NCBI GenBank assembly: GCA_964654995.1
Contig: CAZZKF010000042.1
Span: 1 to 21,179, forward strand
Direction of reading: 5' to 3'
From: CAZZKF01 sp964654995
GTDB taxonomy: Bacteria > Pseudomonadota > Alphaproteobacteria > CAZZKF01
Length of the DNA stretch: 21,179 bases
Shown here: positions 1-11,158 of the stretch, in pieces
How positions within the stretch are numbered: position 1 is the first letter of the stretch
Layout of the letters: each line of letters opens with the position of its first letter
Position numbers and translations under genes: made by a program
Notes under the pieces: model-generated
The model's database searches: none
What the model was told of the DNA's origin: nothing
Seen by the model: only the letters and a program-made list of their open reading frames with translations

Positions 1-94
1 GGCTCAGCCGGTCGCGATAGAGCGCCGGCGCCGCCTCGAAATAATGGGCGCGGAAGCGCCGAAATCCATCCAGCAGAGGTTTGGTTCCAGCCAT
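1..94 (-). CDS. Probable beta-carbonic anhydrase, N-terminal fragment
   Basis: Only the first 31 codons are inside the window; the gene runs off the left edge. Reading leftward from the ATG at 94 gives a peptide beginning MAGTKPLLDGFRRFRAHYF. The LLDGFRRFR stretch resembles the LIEGYRRFR-type opening of bacterial beta-class carbonic anhydrases, which interconvert CO2 and bicarbonate. A purine-rich GAGG lies about 10 bases upstream and supports the start. The zinc ligands and active site lie outside the window, so the family call rests on this short N-terminal similarity alone. The gene is divergent from the mrr-like gene, with about 170 bases between them. Confidence 0.5.
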   Translation of the reverse strand, partial: MAGTKPLLDGFRRFRAHYFEAAPALYRDRLS

Positions 95-267
95 GTCCCG
101 GTCGCCTCGCTTGCCCGCGCCCATCGGCGCCCGAGCCCCGCCCCGGGCGCGTCCCGAGATGGTAGCCAATCCGCGGTGATCAGGAAAGCGGGGAGGCCAG
201 CCGCGTCTTCTTTCCTAAACCCGGACTTGTGGGTATTGTGTTTTCGTGATTAAGAGGAAGATCCGTG

Positions 268-1176
268 ATGGTTCCTGATTATCAAACCCTAATGTTGCCG
301 GTTCTTAAGAGCGCAGCCGATGGAGAAGTCCGAATTGGCGACGTCATCGAAAAGCTGGCAAATGATCTTCAACTTTCACCTGAAGAACGCTCTGAGCTTC
401 TTCCAAGTGGCAAGCAAACTATTTTTGCGAACCGGGTTCATTGGGCCAAAACATATTTGAAACAGGCAGGATTGGTGCGAGCGACGAGACGCGGTCATTT
501 TGCCATTACCGATAAGGGCAAAGCGGTTCTTTCGGACAAGCCCGCTAAGATAGATCTCAAGCTCTTGGAACAGTTCGACGATTTTCGAGATTTTCGGAAG
601 CGTGTTCGCAACAATTCCAAAAAGACAGTTTCCCCGGTAACAACAGAAAGAGCCGATGCAACTCCGGATGAGATTCTACGTGATGCACACGAGAGAATGA
701 ATGATACCCTTGCCGCGGAGTTACTTGAACGGGTTATCGACGGGACGCCCGAATTCTTTGAGCGACTTATAGTTTCCCTCCTGCTTGGGATGGGATATGG
801 CGGATCGGCCGAAGAATCGGGCCGGGCGTTGGGGAAATCCAATGACGGTGGTGTAGACGGGGTCATAGACCAGGATCCGCTTGGCCTGGACCGGGTTTAT
901 GTTCAGGCAAAACGCTACTCGCGGGATAACAGCGTTGGCGCCGGTGCGATCCGTGATTTCTTCGGAAGTCTGGACCGGTTCAAGGCTAGCAAGGGCGTTT
1001 TCGTGACGACGTCGCACTTTTCAAAATCCGCGAGAGAGACGGCGGAGATGCTAAGCAAGCGGATCGTGCTGATCGACGGTTTGCAGTTGAGCAAACTTAT
1101 GATCCGTCACAATGTTGGTTGCCGTGACGAAGAGGTTCTCTACATCAAGAAAGTTGATGAAGACTTTTTTGAGTGA
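268..1176 (+). CDS. mrr: Mrr-family restriction endonuclease
   Basis: The 302-residue protein matches the size and layout of Mrr, a type IV restriction enzyme that in E. coli cuts DNA carrying foreign methylation. Residues 1-90 look like the winged-helix Mrr N-terminal domain. The C-terminal half holds the PD-(D/E)XK-like nuclease core: FFERLIVSLLLGMGYGG, then GGVDGVID and VQAKRY, with Asp197, Gln213 and Lys215 as the likely catalytic set (Gln in place of Glu, as in Mrr). A GTG at 265 is an alternative start. The ATG at 268 is preferred because it lies 8 bases from the GAGGAAG-like ribosome binding site. No methyltransferase or specificity subunit is adjacent. The gene is clearly AT-richer than its neighbours (bases 601-660 are 47% GC by hand count), which suggests horizontal transfer. 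The family call is secure; the target specificity is unknown. Confidence 0.88.
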   Translation: MVPDYQTLMLPVLKSAADGEVRIGDVIEKLANDLQLSPEERSELLPSGKQTIFANRVHWAKTYLKQAGLVRATRRGHFAITDKGKAVLSDKPAKIDLKLLEQFDDFRDFRKRVRNNSKKTVSPVTTERADATPDEILRDAHERMNDTLAAELLERVIDGTPEFFERLIVSLLLGMGYGGSAEESGRALGKSNDGGVDGVIDQDPLGLDRVYVQAKRYSRDNSVGAGAIRDFFGSLDRFKASKGVFVTTSHFSKSARETAEMLSKRIVLIDGLQLSKLMIRHNVGCRDEEVLYIKKVDEDFFE

Positions 1177-1216
1177 CTGCTTAGCTTGCCCATCGTTTAG
1201 CGAGCCTCCTTCTCCC

Positions 1217-4081
<2,865 letters not shown>

Positions 4082-4173
4082 ATTATGTTCTGTTTGGCAC
4101 CGTTCCCGTTTATAATCAAGCCGGCGTTGCGCCATGCGGTGGCCGGGCGCAGCCCATTATGCGTCTTTTCACG

Positions 4174-4201
4174 TTGTCGCAAAGGGGGCGTTTGCTCTAT
4201 T
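4174..4201 (+). promoter_or_regulatory. Candidate ssb promoter
   Basis: TTGTCG at 4174-4179 and TCTATT at 4196-4201 are separated by 16 bases, about 35 bases ahead of the ssb start codon. Each box matches the sigma-70 consensus at four of six positions. This is a weak call from inspection only. Confidence 0.3.
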
Positions 4202-4235
4202 GTCCGAGCGACAGGCCACGACAGGGGAACCCGAT

Positions 4236-4694
4236 ATGGCAGGGAGTGTGAACAAGGTCATTCTGGTCGGCAATCTGGGCCGCGACCCGGAGGTCCGTTT
4301 TACCAACGACGGCGCCAAGATCGTCCATCTTTCGGTGGCGACGTCCGAGTCCTGGAAGGACCGCAACTCCGGCGAGCGACGCGAGCGCACCGAATGGCAC
4401 CGGGTGGTGATCTTCAACGAACGCTTGGGCGAGGTCGCCGAGCGCTTCCTCCACAAGGGCTCCAAGGTCTATATCGAGGGCCAGCTCCAGACCCGCAAAT
4501 GGACCGACCAGTCGGGCGCCGAGCGCTATTCCACCGAGGTCGTGCTGCAACGCTATCGCGGCGAGCTGACGATGCTGGATTCGCGCGGTGAGGGCGCTGC
4601 GCCGGCGAATGTCGCTGCCCCGGCCGAGGCGGTGGAAGCGGGCGGCGGTGCCGCCGCAACCGCCGGCGATCTCGACGACGAAATCCCGTTCTAG
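4236..4694 (+). CDS. ssb: Single-stranded DNA-binding protein
   Basis: SSB coats single-stranded DNA during replication, recombination and repair and recruits partner proteins through its acidic tail. The 152-residue product begins MAGSVNKVILVGNLGRDPEV. It contains a full OB-fold (about 1-112, including TEWHRVVIF and GSKVYIEGQLQTRKW), an Ala/Gly/Glu-rich disordered linker (about 113-143) and the classic C-terminal tip DLDDEIPF. The frame is open back to an ATG at 4134. The ATG at 4236 is chosen because AGGGGA lies 7 bases upstream and the family N-terminus starts here. It is divergent from uvrA and lies 212 bases before gyrA. Confidence 0.97.
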   Translation: MAGSVNKVILVGNLGRDPEVRFTNDGAKIVHLSVATSESWKDRNSGERRERTEWHRVVIFNERLGEVAERFLHKGSKVYIEGQLQTRKWTDQSGAERYSTEVVLQRYRGELTMLDSRGEGAAPANVAAPAEAVEAGGGAAATAGDLDDEIPF

Positions 4695-4715
4695 GCGCGA
4701 TCTCCCAAGCCATTG

Positions 4716-4732
4716 AAATCGCAGGCGATTTT
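4716..4732 (+). terminator. Possible ssb terminator hairpin
   Basis: AAATCGC at 4716-4722 and GCGATTT at 4725-4731 are exact inverted repeats with a minimal loop, ending in a short T run, 21 bases after the ssb stop codon. The stem is short and the T tract has only four bases, so this is a modest candidate for a Rho-independent terminator. Confidence 0.35.
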
Positions 4733-4839
4733 GGGGCCGCTCCAGCGTCCTTTTCCTTGCCCTTGCCCACAAGAACTGGTATGTTTGGACGCCTCTGAAC
4801 ACCAGATATCGCGGCGTCACGGGGTATCTTGAGCGAACC

Positions 4840-4876
4840 GGCCGCAACGCGCCCAACTCAAGGCCACGTTGCGGCC
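4840..4876 (+). promoter_or_regulatory. Inverted repeat in the gyrA leader
   Basis: GGCCGCAACG at 4840-4849 and CGTTGCGGCC at 4867-4876 form a perfect 10-base inverted repeat around a 17-base loop. ATTTT follows directly, and the repeat ends 30 bases before the gyrA start. It could fold in RNA as a terminator or attenuator ahead of gyrA, or act as a DNA operator. The sequence shows the symmetry; the function is inference. Confidence 0.5.
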
Positions 4877-4906
4877 ATTTTGACAATCCGGGGACCCTGA
4901 AAACCC

Positions 4907-7621
4907 TTGCCTGAAACCTCCACATTGCCGCCCTCGGAACCGCCCGCGCAGGGGATCGAACGCATCACCATCGAGGAGGAGATGAAAACCTCCTACCTCG
5001 ATTACGCGATGAGCGTGATCGTCTCGCGTGCACTGCCCGATGCCCGTGACGGCTTGAAGCCGGTGCACCGGCGCATCCTCTACGCCATGCACGAGAACGG
5101 CTACGGCCACGACAAGCCGTACCGCAAGTCGGCCCGCATCGTCGGCGACGTCATGGGCAAGTATCACCCCCATGGCGACCAGGCGATCTATGACGCCATG
5201 GTCCGCATGGCCCAGGATTTCTCCTTGCGCCTGCCGCTGCTCGACGGCCAGGGCAATTTCGGCTCGATGGACGGCGATCCGCCGGCGGCGATGCGCTATA
5301 CCGAAGTCCGCATGGCCCGGGCCGGCGAGGCGCTGCTCGAGGACATCGACAAGGACACCGTCGATTTCCAGCCCAATTATGACGGCTCCGAACGCGAACC
5401 GACGGTGCTGCCGGCCCGCATTCCCAATCTTCTGGCCAACGGCGCCGGCGGCATCGCGGTCGGCATGGCGACCAATATTCCGCCGCACAATCTGGGTGAG
5501 ATCATCGATGCCGCCTGCGCGCTGATCGACGATCCCGGCCTGAGCGTCCATGACCTGCTGCAGTTCGTGCCCGGGCCCGATTTTCCCACCGGCGGCATTA
5601 TCCTCGGCGAGGACGGGGCGCGCTCGGCGCTGGTCACCGGGCGCGGCTCGGTGGTCATGCGCGGGCGCGTCCATATCGAGGAACCGCGCAAGGACCGCGA
5701 GTCCATCGTCATTACCGAAATTCCCTATCAGGTGAACAAGGCGACGATGATCGAGCGCATCGCCGAGGCGGTCCGGGCCAAGCGGGTCGAGGGCATTGCC
5801 GAGCTGCGCGATGAGTCTGATCGCGACGGCGTGCGCGTGGTCATCGACCTCAAGCGCGAGGCGGTCGCGGACGTGGTGCTCAACCAGCTTTACCGCTATA
5901 CGCCGCTGCAAACCTCGTTCGGGGCCAACATGCTGGCGCTCGACGGTGGCCGGCCGCGGACCATGAACCTGCTCGACATGCTGCAGGCGTTCATCGATTT
6001 CCGGGCCGAGGTGATCACCCGGCGCACCCGCCATCTGCTGCGCAAGGCACGCGAGCGCGCCCATGTGCTGGTCGGCATGGTGATTGCGGTGACCAACATC
6101 GATGCCGTCGTGCAGTTGATCCGCGGCGCCCCGAGCCCGGCCGAGGCGCGGGCGCGGCTGATGGGCCGCGACTGGCCGGCGGCCGATATTGCACCGTTCA
6201 TTGCGCTGATCGGCGAGCCCGGTCATGACGGCGGGTCTGACACCTATCGGCTGGACGAGATTCAGGCCAAGGCCATCCTGGACTTGCGCCTGCACCGGCT
6301 GACCGCGCTGGGACGCGACGAAATCGGCGGCGAGCTTGAAAAACTGGCCAAAAAGATCGCCGAATATCTCGATCTGCTGCGCGACCGGGCGCGGCTGATG
6401 GCGCTGCTCAGGGATGAGCTTGTCGAGATGCGCGACCAGTTCGCCACTCCGCGACGCACCGAGATCGTGCCCGGCGGCGACGAGCTGATGGACGAGGACC
6501 TGATCCAGCGCGAGGACATGGTGGTGACCGTCAGCCACGCCGGCTATATCAAGCGGGTGCCGCTGTCCACCTATCGGGCGCAGCGGCGTGGCGGCAAGGG
6601 CCGCACCGGCATGGCGACCCGCGACGAGGATTTCGTCTCGCAGGTGTTCGTGGCCTCCACACATACGCCGCTGCTGATCTTCACCACGCTCGGCCGGGTG
6701 TTCAAGATCAAGGTCTGGCGCCTCCCTCTGGGCTCGCCCCAGGCCCGCGGCCGGCCGGTCATCAACCTCATCCCGGTGACCGAGGGCACCAGCATCGCCA
6801 CCGTCATGCCGCTGCCCGAGGACGAGGCCGAATGGGATGCATTGAGCGTCATGTTCGCCACCGCCACCGGCAAGGTGCGGCGCAATACGCTGGCCGATCT
6901 GGCGCGGGTCAAGTCCAACGGCAAGATCGCCATGCGGCTCGGCGACGACGACCGGCTGGTCGGCGTCGCCGTCTGCCGCGACGACGAGGACGTGCTGCTG
7001 GCCTCGCGCCAGGGCAAATGCATCCGCTTTGCCGTCTCGGACGTGCGTGTGTTCAAGAGCCGCACCTCGGACGGCGTGCGCGGCATGAAGCTGGCCAGGG
7101 GCGACGCGGTGATTTCGATGTCGATCCTCAACGGCCAGAAGGCCAGCCGCGAGGAGCGCGAGGCCTATCTCAAGGCGGCGCCGTGGAAATCCGACGGCGC
7201 CTCGCCAACCCTGCCGTCCGAGCGCATGGCGGAATTGGCGGAGGAAGAGCAGTTCATCCTGTCGGTGACCGAAAACGGCTTCGGCAAGCGCACCTCCTCG
7301 CATGAATACCGGACCATGGGGCGCGGCGGCCAGGGCATCATCAACATCGAAACCACCGAGCGCAACGGCCCGGTGGTGGCGGCGTTTCCGGTGCGCGACG
7401 GCGACCAGATCATGATGGTCACCGACGGCGGCCAGTTGATCCGCACGCCGGTCGACGATATACGCATTGCCGGGCGCCAGACCCAGGGGGTAACCTTGTT
7501 CCGAACGTCGGAAGGCGAACGGGTGGTGTCTGTCGCCCATGTTGCGGACGCCAATGGCGACGATGACGATGAGGACGACGACGCTGCTGATGGTGCCAGC
7601 GGCGAAAAGGAAACGACGTGA
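4907..7621 (+). CDS. gyrA: DNA gyrase subunit A
   Basis: GyrA is the DNA-cutting subunit of gyrase, which with GyrB introduces negative supercoils. The 904-residue protein has the N-terminal breakage-reunion domain. Catalytic Tyr131 sits in AAMRYTEVRM and the quinolone region is HPHGDQAIYDAMVRMAQ. The beta-pinwheel C-terminal domain carries the GyrA box QRRGGKG, which separates it from ParC. It ends in an acidic Asp/Glu-rich tail (about 880-900). At the position of E. coli Ser83 the residue is Gln92; the Asp87 equivalent, Asp96, is kept. The start is TTG at 4907, because an in-frame TGA at 4898 excludes anything earlier and family homology begins shortly after. No good Shine-Dalgarno lies at the usual distance (GGGGA is about 12 bases away). 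It overlaps or abuts coaD. Confidence 0.96.
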   Translation: MPETSTLPPSEPPAQGIERITIEEEMKTSYLDYAMSVIVSRALPDARDGLKPVHRRILYAMHENGYGHDKPYRKSARIVGDVMGKYHPHGDQAIYDAMVRMAQDFSLRLPLLDGQGNFGSMDGDPPAAMRYTEVRMARAGEALLEDIDKDTVDFQPNYDGSEREPTVLPARIPNLLANGAGGIAVGMATNIPPHNLGEIIDAACALIDDPGLSVHDLLQFVPGPDFPTGGIILGEDGARSALVTGRGSVVMRGRVHIEEPRKDRESIVITEIPYQVNKATMIERIAEAVRAKRVEGIAELRDESDRDGVRVVIDLKREAVADVVLNQLYRYTPLQTSFGANMLALDGGRPRTMNLLDMLQAFIDFRAEVITRRTRHLLRKARERAHVLVGMVIAVTNIDAVVQLIRGAPSPAEARARLMGRDWPAADIAPFIALIGEPGHDGGSDTYRLDEIQAKAILDLRLHRLTALGRDEIGGELEKLAKKIAEYLDLLRDRARLMALLRDELVEMRDQFATPRRTEIVPGGDELMDEDLIQREDMVVTVSHAGYIKRVPLSTYRAQRRGGKGRTGMATRDEDFVSQVFVASTHTPLLIFTTLGRVFKIKVWRLPLGSPQARGRPVINLIPVTEGTSIATVMPLPEDEAEWDALSVMFATATGKVRRNTLADLARVKSNGKIAMRLGDDDRLVGVAVCRDDEDVLLASRQGKCIRFAVSDVRVFKSRTSDGVRGMKLARGDAVISMSILNGQKASREEREAYLKAAPWKSDGASPTLPSERMAELAEEEQFILSVTENGFGKRTSSHEYRTMGRGGQGIINIETTERNGPVVAAFPVRDGDQIMMVTDGGQLIRTPVDDIRIAGRQTQGVTLFRTSEGERVVSVAHVADANGDDDDEDDDAADGASGEKETT

Positions 7622-7638
7622 GCCCAGGGGGAGGCGAC

Positions 7639-8184
7639 GTGAGCAAGGAACGGGTAGGGCTGTGTCCCGGAGCCTATGATCCGATCACTTTGGGGCATCT
7701 CGACATCATCCGGCGCGCCGTCAAGCTGGTCGACCGGCTGGTCATCGGGGTGGCCACCAATCTTGCCAAGGCTCCCTTGCTCGATCTCGAGCAGCGGGTC
7801 GGCATCGTCACCCGCGAGACCGAGCCGCTGGGGCGCGCCGCCGGCGTCGTCATCGAGGTGCTGCCGTTCGAAGGCCTGCTCGTCGATTTTGCCGAGGACG
7901 TCGGCGCCACCGTGATCATTCGCGGCCTGCGGGCGGTCTCCGACTTCGAGTACGAGTTTCAGATGGTCGGCATGAATGCGCGCCTGAACCCCAACATCGA
8001 AACCGTGTTCCTGATGGCCGAGGCGAAATATCAGGCGATCGCCTCGCGGCTGGTCAAGGAAGTGGCGCGCCTCGGCGGAGATGTCAGCGACTTCGTCACC
8101 CCCGGCGTCAAGGCCGATCTCGAGGCCCGGTTCCGGGCCTTGGCCGAACAGGAGGAGCGCCGCAGCGGCGCCGTATCATCATGA
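7639..8184 (+). CDS. coaD: Phosphopantetheine adenylyltransferase
   Basis: CoaD transfers AMP from ATP to 4'-phosphopantetheine, giving dephospho-CoA in the penultimate step of cytoplasmic CoA synthesis. The 181-residue product has the nucleotidyltransferase N-terminus CPGAYDPITLGH with the TxGH motif at residues 17-20, the IIRGLRAVSDFEYEFQM segment, and the C-terminal KYQAIASRLVKEVARLGGDV region. There IAS replaces the usual ISS. Two GTG starts are possible. The one at 7639 fits the family length and follows AGGGGGAGG (7626-7634). The one at 7618 overlaps the gyrA stop by four bases and has AAGGA six bases upstream. The gene lies in the gyrA-to-tgt cluster and overlaps the next gene by four bases. 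Confidence 0.93.
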   Translation: MSKERVGLCPGAYDPITLGHLDIIRRAVKLVDRLVIGVATNLAKAPLLDLEQRVGIVTRETEPLGRAAGVVIEVLPFEGLLVDFAEDVGATVIIRGLRAVSDFEYEFQMVGMNARLNPNIETVFLMAEAKYQAIASRLVKEVARLGGDVSDFVTPGVKADLEARFRALAEQEERRSGAVSS

Positions 8185-8741
8185 GTTTGCGAACGTTCAT
8201 CGCCCTGCTGAGTGCCCTTCTTATCGGCACCAGTGCGGCCTCAGCCGTGGATCTTTCGAAATTGGACAAGGAAAACATCCTGTACATGGACCTGCCGACG
8301 GGCCGCGTGGTCATCCTCATGCGTCCCGACAAGGCCCCGCGCACGGTCGCGCGGATCAAGGAACTGGTGCGAAAGGGCTTTTATGACGGGCTCGTCTTTC
8401 ACCGGGTGATCGACGGCTTCATGGCCCAGACCGGCGATCCGCGCGGCGATGGCACCGGCGGCTCGGGCCAGAATTTGCCGGCCGAGTTCAACAGCCTGCA
8501 CCACATGCGCGGCGCCGTCTCCATGGCCCGCGCCGGCGATCCCGACAGTGCGGATTCGCAGTTCTTCATCGTGCTCAAGCCCAGCCTCTATCTCGATGGC
8601 CAGTACACCGTCTGGGGCCGGGTCATCGAAGGCATGGAACATGTCGACGCGATCAAGAAGGGCGATCCCGATCGCAATGGTCAGGTGGACAACCCGGATG
8701 CGATCATTCGCATGCGGGTGGCCGCCGACGTCGACAAATAG
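8181..8741 (+). CDS. Exported cyclophilin-type peptidyl-prolyl isomerase
   Basis: This 186-residue cyclophilin speeds cis-trans isomerisation of prolyl bonds and so assists folding, probably in the periplasm. The N-terminus is a signal peptide: MSLRTF, then a hydrophobic run, then ASA, with likely cleavage after residue 22. The catalytic core is clear: FHRVIDGF (Arg75, Phe80), Gln83, GDPRGDGTGG and SQFFI (126-130). Tyr137 replaces the tryptophan that binds cyclosporin in human cyclophilin A, as in many bacterial enzymes. The ATG overlaps the coaD stop (ATGA), so translational coupling is likely. It belongs to the PpiA/PpiB group; I do not assign a symbol. Confidence 0.93.
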   Translation: MSLRTFIALLSALLIGTSAASAVDLSKLDKENILYMDLPTGRVVILMRPDKAPRTVARIKELVRKGFYDGLVFHRVIDGFMAQTGDPRGDGTGGSGQNLPAEFNSLHHMRGAVSMARAGDPDSADSQFFIVLKPSLYLDGQYTVWGRVIEGMEHVDAIKKGDPDRNGQVDNPDAIIRMRVAADVDK

Positions 8742-8782
8742 CGCCGCGTCCGGCATCTTCCGCGGCGGCGGTTCCCGCGCCG

Positions 8783-9825
<1,043 letters not shown>

Positions 9826-9829
<4 letters not shown>

Positions 9830-10968
9830 GCGAGCATTTTTCATTCCGCGTCACCGCGCGCGATAAGGCGGCACGCGTGGGCGAGATCACCACGCCGCGC
9901 GGGCGCATCCGCACGCCCGCCTTCATGCCGGTGGGCACGGCGGCGACGGTCAAGGCCATGCTGCCCGAATCGGTGCGCGCGACAGGCGCCGAGATTCTGC
10001 TCGCCAACACCTACCATCTGATGCTGCGCCCCGGCGCCGGGCGCATTGCCCGTTTGGGCGGCCTGCACGAATTCATGGACTGGCCGGGGCCGATCCTGAC
10101 GGACTCGGGCGGCTTTCAGGTGCTCTCGCTGGCCAAATTGCGCCGGATCGATGAGGACGGTGTCACCTTCCAGTCGCATATCGACGGCGCGTCCCACAAG
10201 CTGACGCCCGAGACCAGCATCGAGATTCAGCGCACGCTGGGCGCCGACATCATCATGTGCTTCGATGAATGCACCCCCTGGCCGGCAAGCCATGACGAGG
10301 CGGCGCGATCGATGCGCCTGTCCATGGGCTGGGCGGCGCGCTCGGCCGACGCCTTCGCGGCCTCGGGCGGCGCAGAGGCCGGCGCCGCCCTGTTCGGCAT
10401 CGTCCAGGGCAGCGTGTTTGCCGATCTGCGCCGCGAATCCGTGGATGCGCTCATCGACATCGGATTTCCCGGCTATGCGATCGGCGGGCTGGCGGTGGGC
10501 GAGGGCAGGGAGGCCATGTTCGAGGTGCTGGACGCCACCGTGCCGCACTTGCCCGAGCAGGCGCCGCGCTATCTGATGGGGGTCGGCAAGCCGGCCGATA
10601 TCGTCGGCGCGGTGGTGCGCGGCATCGACATGTTCGATTGCGTGCTGCCCACCCGCTCGGGCCGTACCGGACAGGCCTTTACCCGGCGCGGCCCGGTCAA
10701 CCTCAAGAATGCGCGTCATATGGATGACCCGCGCCCGCTTGATGAGGCCTGCAAATGTCCGGCCTGTCGGCGCTTTTCGCGCGCCTATCTGAACCATCTG
10801 GTGCGGGCCGGGGAAATCCTCGGCGCGATGCTGCTCACCTGGCATAATCTGCAGTATTATCAGGATCTTGTCAGGGGGCTGGGAGAGGCGATCAAAGGCG
10901 GGACGCTGGCCGCATTCGTCGATGATTTCACCGCCCTGCAGGCGGCCGGCGATATCGAGCCGTTGTAA
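9826..10968 (+). CDS. tgt: Queuine/preQ1 tRNA-guanine transglycosylase
   Basis: Tgt exchanges guanine at position 34 of GUN-anticodon tRNAs for preQ1, which QueA then modifies. The 380-residue protein carries the acid/base residue Asp93 in DSGGFQVL and the nucleophile Asp271 in DCVLPTRSGR. It also has GIVQG and GYAIGGLAVGE. The zinc site is Cys309, Cys311, Cys314 and His340 (CKCPAC, then TWHN 26 residues on). All key residues are present. The start overlaps the queA stop by four bases, so the two enzymes are probably co-translated. Confidence 0.97.
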
Positions 10969-10981
10969 GCAGGTGACGGTA

Positions 10982-11010
10982 TTGACCGGATGCACGGTGC
11001 TGCCTATGGT
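10982..11010 (+). promoter_or_regulatory. Promoter of the tRNA-Lys gene
   Basis: TTGACC at 10982-10987 (five of six consensus bases) and TATGGT at 11005-11010 (four of six) are exactly 17 bases apart. The mature tRNA would start 13 bases after the -10 box. Position and spacing fit a sigma-70 promoter that makes the tRNA independent of tgt. Confidence 0.6.
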
Positions 11011-11023
11011 GCGCGCGGCTTCT

Positions 11024-11098
11024 GGGCCCGTAGTTCAGTGGTAGAACACGTGACTTTTAATCACGGTGTCGGAGGTTCGATTCCTCCCGGGCCTGCCA
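11024..11098 (+). tRNA. tRNA-Lys (anticodon TTT)
   Basis: The 75 bases fold as a full cloverleaf. The acceptor stem is GGGCCCG with CGGGCCT, closed by a G-U pair. The D stem is GTTC with GAAC around AGTGGTA. The anticodon stem is CGTGA with TCACG around CTTTTAA, placing TTT at 11056-11058. The variable loop is GTGTC, and the T arm is GGAGG-TTCGATT-CCTCC. CCA is encoded at 11096-11098. The anticodon arm is typical of bacterial tRNA-Lys. The discriminator base is G and the D arm is of the short AGTGGTA type, both less usual for lysine tRNA. Confidence 0.95.
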
Positions 11099-11117
11099 TC
11101 TCCTGTCGGCGCCATCC

Positions 11118-11143
11118 GCTCGGATCTTCGGGTTGGTCCGAGC
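11118..11143 (+). terminator. Possible tRNA-Lys terminator hairpin
   Basis: GCTCGGA at 11118-11124 and TCCGAGC at 11137-11143 pair perfectly around a 12-base loop, 20 bases after the tRNA. No T tract follows, so this is only a candidate stop or processing hairpin. Confidence 0.35.
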
Positions 11144-11158
11144 CCCGATTCACGGCCT

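Noticed and set aside
44..253. A 69-codon frame at the left edge
   Set aside because: It overlaps the carbonic-anhydrase-like start on the other strand and has no family-like sequence.
4087..4105. GTTC repeats between uvrA and ssb as a LexA box
   Set aside because: The two GTTC units are 11 bases apart; the alphaproteobacterial SOS site needs a 7-base spacer.
4817..7540. A 907-codon open frame on the minus strand opposite gyrA
   Set aside because: It is a shadow of gyrA codon bias in GC-rich DNA; the translation is rich in His, Asp, Ala and Gly and has no family pattern.
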